Notes under the pieces: generated by a model | Told to the model about the DNA's origin: nothing | The model's database searches: none | The model's input: the letters and a program-made list of their open reading frames with translations, nothing else | Assembly: GCA_018399395.1 (NCBI GenBank) | Contig: JAGYOI010000141.1 | Location: 1-5,004, forward strand | DNA length: 5,004 bases | Direction: 5' to 3' | From: Prolixibacteraceae bacterium | Lineage (GTDB): Bacteria > Bacteroidota > Bacteroidia > Bacteroidales > Prolixibacteraceae | Shown: positions 1-5,004 of the stretch, piece after piece | How the letters are laid out: each line of letters starts with the position of its first letter | Position numbering within the stretch: the first letter of the stretch is position 1 | Made by a program: the position numbers and the translations under genes

Positions 1-399
1 ATTATGGCGGCTGCTGTGGCCGATTACAGGCCATTGGTAACACACGATAAAAAAGTAAAACGCAATGCTGAAAGCATGCATGTCGAATTAACCCCCAATC
101 CTGATATTGCTGCTGAATTGGGACGGTTAAAAAATGAACATCAAATTGTGGCCGGATTTGCTCTTGAAACTGACAATGAAAAGGAAAATGCTTCGAAAAA
201 ATTGAAGAAGAAAAATCTTGATTTTATTGTTTTGAACTCGCTTAATGATGAAGGAGCGGGATTTCAGGGTGACACCAATAAAATTTCAATTATTGGGGCA
301 GATAATAAAACGACGTATTTCGAGTTAAAGACTAAACAGCAGGTTGCTGTAGATATTGTTGATTATTTAATTTCGGCAAAACCGGGCAAACAACAATAG
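1..399 (+). CDS. coaBC: CoaBC, C-terminal part of the phosphopantothenate-cysteine ligase (CoaB) domain; 5' end outside the window
   Basis: This is the last 132 residues of the bifunctional coenzyme A enzyme. The CoaB half joins 4'-phosphopantothenate to cysteine using CTP. The CoaC half, which decarboxylates the product, and the start codon lie upstream of the window; the frame is open from base 1, so the ATG at 4 is internal. Visible family motifs, numbered from base 1, are AAVADY (4-9), the basic KKVKRN stretch (17-22, matching the KIKK region of E. coli CoaBC that carries a catalytic lysine), NPDI (33-36), GFALET (52-57), the KLKKKNLDFIVLN block (67-79) and GFQGDTN (87-93). The order and spacing match the E. 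coli protein as I recall it. The full protein is usually about 400 residues, so roughly a third is visible. It ends with TAG, 44 bases before porD. The enzyme is cytoplasmic. No frameshift or missing motif is seen in the visible part. Confidence 0.95.
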   Translation: MMAAAVADYRPLVTHDKKVKRNAESMHVELTPNPDIAAELGRLKNEHQIVAGFALETDNEKENASKKLKKKNLDFIVLNSLNDEGAGFQGDTNKISIIGADNKTTYFELKTKQQVAVDIVDYLISAKPGKQQ

Positions 400-443
400 A
401 AAATTTATATTTTAGTCGTTTAGAAAAAAATTGAACTGATACA

Positions 444-1364
444 ATGAAGCGGATTTTAATCATACTTTTTATGGCTTTTGTCAGCCAGTCGTTCGGGCAG
501 GAATTGCGCTGCAATATCAGTGTTAACGCAAGTAAAATTACCGGGGCAAACAGGAACATATTTCGTACCATGCAAATGGATTTGTACGAGTTTATGAACA
601 ACCGTCAGTGGACTTCTGACAGTTATAAAAACAACGAACGTATTGAGTGCAGCATTAATATTCAACTGAACCGGCAAATATCATCCGATGAATATGAAGG
701 CACTATTACCGTACAAAGTAAACGCACGGCTTACGGTTCTTCTTATAAAACCACCGTACTTAATATAAGGGATGAGAGTTTTCGCTGTAAATATCAGGAA
801 TATCAGTCTATCGATTATTCTGAAACAGCAAACAAGGACAATCTTACCAGTATTTTAGCTTACTACGCATATGTTATTTTAGGTTTCGATTACGATACCT
901 ATTCGTTAAACGGTGGTACCGATTATTTTCAAAAAGCACGTGAAATCGTTAACGATGCCCAGAACTTTCCATCAACGTACAGGGGCTGGAGGGCTTACGA
1001 ATCGGATTACAACCGGTATTGGCTGGTTGAAAATATTTTAAACAGCAGCTATTCAGAATACCGGCAGTGTATTTACGATTACCACCGGAAAGGTTTAGAT
1101 GCCATGTCGGAAAGTGTTGAAACCGGCAGGGCTGAAATAGCAGAGTGCCTTGAGCTTATTCAGGATGTGTTTCGTAAACGCTCGCGGTTGTATATCACGC
1201 AAATGTTTTTCGATGCGAAATCGAACGAAATCGTAAATATTTTCTCAAATTCATATCCTGCAGAACAGGAACGTGTTGTCAATATCCTTAGTGAATGCGA
1301 TCCCTCGAATGCCGGTAAATATGAAAAGATTCTTGAAAGTAACCAGGAAGATCAAATGCAATAA
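444..1364 (+). CDS. porD: PorD-like protein (DUF4835 family), exported, associated with the type IX secretion system
   Basis: This 306-residue protein belongs to the Bacteroidota-specific DUF4835 family, which databases now label type IX secretion protein PorD. Its exact biochemical role is not known to me. A signal peptide is clear: K2-R3, a hydrophobic core at 4-13, and a probable signal peptidase I site after S-F-G (16-18). There is no lipobox cysteine, so the mature protein is probably periplasmic or at the outer membrane. Recognisable family stretches are NRNIFRTMQMDLYEFMNNRQ (37-56), the LAYYAYVILGFDYDTYSLNG segment (138-157) followed by GTDYFQKAREIVNDAQ, and GWRAYESDYNRYWLVENILN (181-200). 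The protein is rich in Tyr and Asn, and no enzyme motif is visible. The ATG at 444 is the first possible start because an in-frame TGA lies at 432-434. The gene sits between coaBC and recN, an order conserved in the phylum, and stops three bases before recN. The family call is firm; the secretion role rests on the family name. Confidence 0.88.
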   Translation: MKRILIILFMAFVSQSFGQELRCNISVNASKITGANRNIFRTMQMDLYEFMNNRQWTSDSYKNNERIECSINIQLNRQISSDEYEGTITVQSKRTAYGSSYKTTVLNIRDESFRCKYQEYQSIDYSETANKDNLTSILAYYAYVILGFDYDTYSLNGGTDYFQKAREIVNDAQNFPSTYRGWRAYESDYNRYWLVENILNSSYSEYRQCIYDYHRKGLDAMSESVETGRAEIAECLELIQDVFRKRSRLYITQMFFDAKSNEIVNIFSNSYPAEQERVVNILSECDPSNAGKYEKILESNQEDQMQ

Positions 1365-1367
1365 ACT

Positions 1368-3032
1368 ATGCTGTCATCTTTATCAATAAAGAATTACGCG
1401 ATAATTCGTGACCTGGAAGTAGCTTTTAATCCCGGGTTTTGTGTGGTTACCGGTGAAACCGGTGCCGGAAAATCGATTATTATGGGGGCTTTGGGCCTTA
1501 TTCTTGGGCAAAGGGCCGATAAGTCGGTGCTGAACAACGAAAGCGGGAAATGTATTGTTGAGGGTAAGTTTATTGTGAATGACATTATTTCCGGCAAACT
1601 GAAAAACTTTTTCAAAGAAAATGACCTTGATTATGAAATCCCTATTATTTTAAGACGGGAAATAACCCCCTCGGGTAAATCACGGGCATTTATTAACGAT
1701 ACGCCTGTTCAGCTATCGGTTATTCGTGAACTGGGGCTCAATCTTATCGATATTCACTCGCAACATTCTAATCTTGAATTGGTGAACCACGTGTTTCAAC
1801 TCAATGTTATTGACTGGTATGGTGGCCACGAGAAGCTGATAAATGATTACCGTTTGGTTTATAATGAAATGCGGGCACTCCAAAAAAAGCACAATGAAAT
1901 TGCTGATGCTGCCCAACAGTCGAAAGCCGACCTTGATTATTTCACATTTCAATTTAAGCAACTTGAAGAGGCCGGTTTAGCTGATGGGGAACAGGAGGAA
2001 TTAGAGAAAGAGCGCGAAATGCTGACCCATTCTGAGGAAATAAAAACCGGGCTGGGCAGTGTTTATCAGCTTCTTGATAATGCTGAATTTGCTGCATTGT
2101 CGCAATTGAAAGAAGCAGCAAGCATTATGCAAGGGCTTGGCAATTATTTTCCCGAAGCCGGTGAGCTATACTCGCGATTAGAAAGTCAGCACATTGAATT
2201 ACAGGATATCTCAGGTGAATGTGAGCGGTTGGCCGAACTTACCGAATATGATCCCAGCAGGCTTGAAGTTGTAAACGACCGATTAAATGTTATATATTCA
2301 TTACAGCAAAAACACCGGGTTGAAACTGTTGGTGAATTAATAGCTTTGCGTGATGAGTTTGATCAAAAAGTTCAGGAAGCTGAATCGTATGATGAACAGC
2401 TTGAGAAGATGAAGGGTGAAATTGACACAATCCGGAAGAAAGTTGAATATTTTGCCGGCAAATTACACGATTCAAGGATGAAAGCTTTGCCCGGTATTAC
2501 AAAAGAAATACAAGGATATCTTTCGCAGTTGGGTATGCCCAATGCAAAATTGCAGATTGATATTGGCAAGCGTAAGGATTTCATTTCTACCGGAAACGAC
2601 GATGTTTATTTCTTGTTTTCAGCAAATAAGGGTGTTGCCCCTGAGGAAATTAACAAAGTAGCTTCGGGTGGTGAACTATCGCGTTTGATGCTGGCCATAA
2701 AAACGGTAGTGGCACGTTCGAAAGCATTGCCGGCCATTATTTTTGATGAGATTGATGCCGGAATTTCAGGGGAAATTGCCACAAAAATGGGGCAAATTCT
2801 ATCAAAAATGGCTAACTACATGCAGGTAATCAATATTACGCATCTTCCTCAAATAGCTTCGAAAGGGACAGCCCATTATTGTGTGTTTAAAAATGAAACA
2901 AACGATAAGGTTGAAACGGATATCCGGCAACTAGCAGAAAATGAACGCGTAACAGAGGTGGCTAAGATGCTTGGCGGCGACCCTCCTCACGAAGCTGCCA
3001 TTATAAATGCAAAAGCATTGTTGGGGAATTGA
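1368..3032 (+). CDS. recN: RecN, SMC-like DNA double-strand-break repair ATPase
   Basis: RecN is a cytoplasmic SMC-like ATPase that acts with RecA in recombinational repair of double-strand breaks. The protein has 554 residues, essentially the family's usual length (about 550). Both halves of the ABC-type head are present. The N-terminal half has the LSIKNYAIIRDLEV opening (5-18), Walker A GETGAGKS (29-36), the RREITPSGKSRAFIND strand pair (96-111) and the Q-loop region DIHSQHSNLEL (128-138, Gln132). Residues of roughly 150-370 are charged, Glu/Lys/Gln-rich and helical in character, as expected for the short coiled coil. The C-terminal half has the ABC signature ASGGELSRL (432-440), Walker B ending in D460-E461 with the D-loop DAGISG after it, and the switch histidine H492 in INITHLPQIAS. 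All ATPase residues I can check are intact. The ATG at 1368 follows the porD stop by three bases, and no other start is possible upstream in frame. Co-transcription with porD is very likely. I saw no LexA-type operator. Confidence 0.98.
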   Translation: MLSSLSIKNYAIIRDLEVAFNPGFCVVTGETGAGKSIIMGALGLILGQRADKSVLNNESGKCIVEGKFIVNDIISGKLKNFFKENDLDYEIPIILRREITPSGKSRAFINDTPVQLSVIRELGLNLIDIHSQHSNLELVNHVFQLNVIDWYGGHEKLINDYRLVYNEMRALQKKHNEIADAAQQSKADLDYFTFQFKQLEEAGLADGEQEELEKEREMLTHSEEIKTGLGSVYQLLDNAEFAALSQLKEAASIMQGLGNYFPEAGELYSRLESQHIELQDISGECERLAELTEYDPSRLEVVNDRLNVIYSLQQKHRVETVGELIALRDEFDQKVQEAESYDEQLEKMKGEIDTIRKKVEYFAGKLHDSRMKALPGITKEIQGYLSQLGMPNAKLQIDIGKRKDFISTGNDDVYFLFSANKGVAPEEINKVASGGELSRLMLAIKTVVARSKALPAIIFDEIDAGISGEIATKMGQILSKMANYMQVINITHLPQIASKGTAHYCVFKNETNDKVETDIRQLAENERVTEVAKMLGGDPPHEAAIINAKALLGN

Positions 3033-3090
3033 TTTTATTTTTTTAAATTGTTTGACATTGATTGTAAGTATTAACCAAACTTAATATCTG

Positions 3091-4707
3091 ATGGCAAACG
3101 AAGAACTGCAAGAAAAAACGTCCTCAAAAAAGAAAAATTTCAAAAAATATTTTGACGTTGATAAGCCTGTATTTTGGCCGGCGGCTGTGGTGATTGTTCT
3201 TTTCATAGCCATAACACTCATTGTTGGTGAGCCGATGGCCAACATCTTTAATTCAATTCAAACGTCTATTTCCGATTCGGCTGGATGGTTTTTCATACTT
3301 GCCGTGAACTTCTTTCTTATTTTTGTTTTATTTATAGCATTTAGCAAATACGGAAAAATCAGGCTTGGTGGCGTAAAAGCAAAACCTGAATTTTCAAAAG
3401 GGGCCTGGTTTGCCATGTTGTTCAGTGCCGGAATGGGTATTGGGATCCTTTTTTGGAGCGTAGGCGAACCCATAAATCATTTTTTTAATTCACCAACGGT
3501 TGAACCGGGCACTGCTGAGGCCGCCAGCGTGGCAATGGAATATACCTTTTTGCATTGGGGCTTACATGCCTGGGCTATTTATGCACTTGTTGGCATGTCG
3601 TTGGCCTTTTTCACTTTTAACCGTGGGTTGCCACTGACCATCAGCTCGGTATTTTATCCGCTTTTAGGGCGGAGGGTACATGGTCCAATAGGTAAAATTA
3701 TTAATGTTTTGGCTGTTGTGGCTACCTTGTTTGGTTTGGCAACATCGTTAGGTTTGGGTGTGCAACAAGTGAGTGCCGGTTTGGCACACCTTTTTAATTT
3801 ACCCGACACGGTTAATGTACAAGTGATATTGATAACGTTCATAACACTGGGGGCCACTGCCTCGGTTGTTGCCGGGTTGAGTGCCGGTGTTAAGCGTCTA
3901 AGTGAGATTAATATTGTTATTGCAGCTGTATTCCTTGTTTTTGTCATTTTTGTGGGGCCAACCATTTTTATTGTCGACTCATTTGTGCAGAATACCGGTA
4001 ATTATATACAAAACTTTTTTGAACTAAGCTTCTGGACAGAAACCTATCGCCAGTCGGACTGGCAAAATGGATGGACCGTGTTTTACTGGGCATGGTGGAT
4101 CAGCTGGTCTCCTTTTGTGGGTATGTTTATCGCACGTATTTCACGGGGGCGTACCTTAAAAGAGTTTGTTCTGGGGGTTTTAATTGTACCTTCATTAATT
4201 ACTTTCTTGTGGTTGTCGGCCTTTGGTGGTAGTGCCATATTCCTGGAGCTTAATGGTGTTGCTGATATTGCCACGGCTGTTCAAGAAAATGTGGCTACAT
4301 CGCTTTTTGCATTGCTTGAAGAATTCCCGATATCACTGGTTACTTCGATGGTTGGAATATTATTGGTGACCAGTTTCTTTGTTACCAGTTCCGACTCAGG
4401 TTCATTGGTAGTTGATAGTTTAACGGCAGGCGGGAAGCTTGATGCCCCTGTTGCCCAACGTATATTCTGGGCCTTAACAGAAGGGGCTGTTGCTGCTGTT
4501 CTGCTTTTAGGTGGTGGCTTGCAGGCTTTGCAAACTGCTGCTATCTCAACCGGTTTGCCTTTTGCTATTATTCTTTTAATAATGGTTTATAGCTTATTGC
4601 AAGGATTAAAAACCGAACACGATGGATTAATGGAACGCGTGAGGGAACGAGAACGTAAGGATTATCAGCGTGTAATATCAGATATTCTGAAAAAAAGAGA
4701 AAAATAA
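3091..4707 (+). CDS. BCCT-family (betaine/carnitine/choline) transporter, probably sodium-coupled compatible-solute uptake
   Basis: This 538-residue inner-membrane carrier has the 12 hydrophobic segments of the BCCT family. My estimates are near 29-47, 65-84, 104-122, 151-175, 204-232, 241-264, 272-298, 328-349, 355-378, 402-435, 457-477 and 484-504. The glycine-rich unwound helix reads GMGIG (114-118), matching sodium-coupled BetP; proton-coupled choline carriers typically have Asp at the last position. The eighth helix carries YWAWWISWSPFVG (332-344), so W333, W335, W336 and W339 correspond to BetP W371, W373, W374 and W377. W156, W161 and Y164 match BetP W189, W194 and Y197. T432-S433 match the BetP Na2-site pair. 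A quaternary-ammonium substrate such as glycine betaine is therefore likely, but the exact substrate cannot be read. The N-terminus is short and lysine-rich. The charged C-terminal tail (505-538) is shorter than the osmosensing tail of BetP. The ATG at 3091 is forced by the in-frame TAA at 3082-3084. The gene follows recN by 58 bases and precedes a stress-protein gene by 37. Confidence 0.96.
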   Translation: MANEELQEKTSSKKKNFKKYFDVDKPVFWPAAVVIVLFIAITLIVGEPMANIFNSIQTSISDSAGWFFILAVNFFLIFVLFIAFSKYGKIRLGGVKAKPEFSKGAWFAMLFSAGMGIGILFWSVGEPINHFFNSPTVEPGTAEAASVAMEYTFLHWGLHAWAIYALVGMSLAFFTFNRGLPLTISSVFYPLLGRRVHGPIGKIINVLAVVATLFGLATSLGLGVQQVSAGLAHLFNLPDTVNVQVILITFITLGATASVVAGLSAGVKRLSEINIVIAAVFLVFVIFVGPTIFIVDSFVQNTGNYIQNFFELSFWTETYRQSDWQNGWTVFYWAWWISWSPFVGMFIARISRGRTLKEFVLGVLIVPSLITFLWLSAFGGSAIFLELNGVADIATAVQENVATSLFALLEEFPISLVTSMVGILLVTSFFVTSSDSGSLVVDSLTAGGKLDAPVAQRIFWALTEGAVAAVLLLGGGLQALQTAAISTGLPFAIILLIMVYSLLQGLKTEHDGLMERVRERERKDYQRVISDILKKREK

Positions 4708-4744
4708 TACAATTCTTTTCGGTTTAATATAATAGTTTAAAATT

Positions 4745-5004
4745 ATGGAAAAGTTTAATAATATATTGATTTGTATGGACTTGACCGAGATGGATGATTT
4801 CCTGATACGGTATGCAAATTTCTTTGTGAAAAATGTTAGTCCCAAGAAAATATTCTTTCTTCATTTACTCCATGCCAATGATTTGCCTGACGAAATCCTG
4901 GATGAATTGCCTGAAATGGATAAGCCTTTAAAGGAAATTATTCGTGAAGAACTGGAAGAAAAAATTGAAAAAGAATTATGTCCACTATGTGGAGGCGTTT
5001 TAAT
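4745..5004 (+). CDS. Universal stress protein (UspA-like), N-terminal part; 3' end outside the window
   Basis: The frame is open from the ATG at 4745 to the window edge, giving 86 residues. The start is set by an in-frame TAG at 4733-4735. The pattern fits the first half of a Usp domain: beta strand FNNILICMDL (4-13), with D12 at the position of the conserved Asp that contacts adenine in ATP-binding members; an amphipathic helix at about 16-30; a second strand KIFFLHLLH (35-43); and a long acidic Glu/Lys-rich helix at about 56-78. The diagnostic nucleotide-binding glycine motif (G-2x-G-9x-G-S/T) would lie beyond the window, so ATP binding cannot be judged, nor whether there are one or two Usp domains. 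A C-P-L-C-G-G motif at 79-84 is unusual at this point. The gene starts 37 bases after the BCCT transporter on the same strand, so co-transcription is plausible and a regulatory link to transport is possible. A Usp-like fold is the best reading, but it rests on a partial sequence. Confidence 0.8.
   Translation, partial: MEKFNNILICMDLTEMDDFLIRYANFFVKNVSPKKIFFLHLLHANDLPDEILDELPEMDKPLKEIIREELEEKIEKELCPLCGGVL

Noticed and set aside
400..443. TATATTTT near 407-414, close to the Bacteroidota -7 box, before porD
   Set aside because: It is an imperfect match without an upstream TTTG element at suitable spacing, in DNA where such words are expected by chance.
332..601. Antisense open frame across the coaBC-porD junction
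   Set aside because: It overlaps two well-supported genes, shows no recognisable domain, and its composition is that of a reverse-strand shadow.
1449..1470. ACCGG repeats around the start of recN
   Set aside because: They encode the Walker A loop (T-G-E-T-G-A-G), so protein constraint explains the repetition.
3006..3044. Perfect 5-bp inverted repeat AATGC-aaaa-GCATT (3006-3019) followed by a T-rich run (3033-3044), resembling a terminator for recN
   Set aside because: The stem is short and AT-rich, lies inside the recN coding sequence, and is separated from the T-run by 13 bases. It does not meet the form of an intrinsic terminator.
3033..3090. Possible promoter before the BCCT gene, with TTGACA at 3052-3057 and TTTG at 3051-3054
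   Set aside because: No matching -10 hexamer sits 16-19 bases downstream, and no Bacteroidota-type TAnnTTTG box is present. The gap is the likeliest place for an independent promoter, but no specific element can be supported.
3654..3965. 103-residue antisense frame inside the BCCT gene
   Set aside because: It lies entirely within a clear membrane-protein gene, and its Thr/Pro/Ala/Lys-rich text is what the reverse complement of hydrophobic codons gives.
4708..4744. Terminator or promoter between the transporter and the stress-protein gene
   Set aside because: The gap is AT-rich with only weak TTTAA/TTAAA symmetry. There is no GC stem and no clear promoter box.

Overview
The window reads as an ordinary, densely coded piece of a Bacteroidota chromosome. 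Everything visible is on the + strand and no intergenic gap exceeds about 60 bases. The lineage call rests on three things: a PorD/DUF4835 protein, a family I know only from Bacteroidota; the gene order coaBC - porD - recN, which recurs in that phylum; and moderately AT-rich DNA with A/T-rich leaders that lack convincing Shine-Dalgarno sites. A marine or otherwise salt-exposed member, such as a Marinilabiliales-like organism, would fit the osmolyte transporter, but this finer placement is inference.

Left block (1-3032) is a compact housekeeping cluster. It holds the last third of coaBC (coenzyme A synthesis, cut by the window edge), then a secreted PorD-like protein linked to the type IX secretion system, then a complete recN (SMC-like DNA repair ATPase). 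porD and recN are separated by three bases and lie in the same reading frame, so they are almost certainly co-transcribed. The three products act in unrelated processes, so the cluster looks like a conserved transcription unit and not a pathway.

Right block (3091-5004) follows a 58-base AT-rich gap. It holds a complete BCCT-family transporter with the aromatic box and the GMGIG motif of sodium-coupled betaine carriers. After 37 bases comes the start of a universal stress protein (UspA-like), cut by the right edge. The pairing suggests osmolyte uptake with a nucleotide-binding partner, but that link is inferred from position only.

I found no RNA gene, mobile element, CRISPR array, long repeat or broken gene. 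I also see no convincing sign of an undescribed system. The points most worth a second look are the transporter/stress-protein pair, the Cys-x-x-Cys motif in the stress protein, and the in-frame porD-recN junction.
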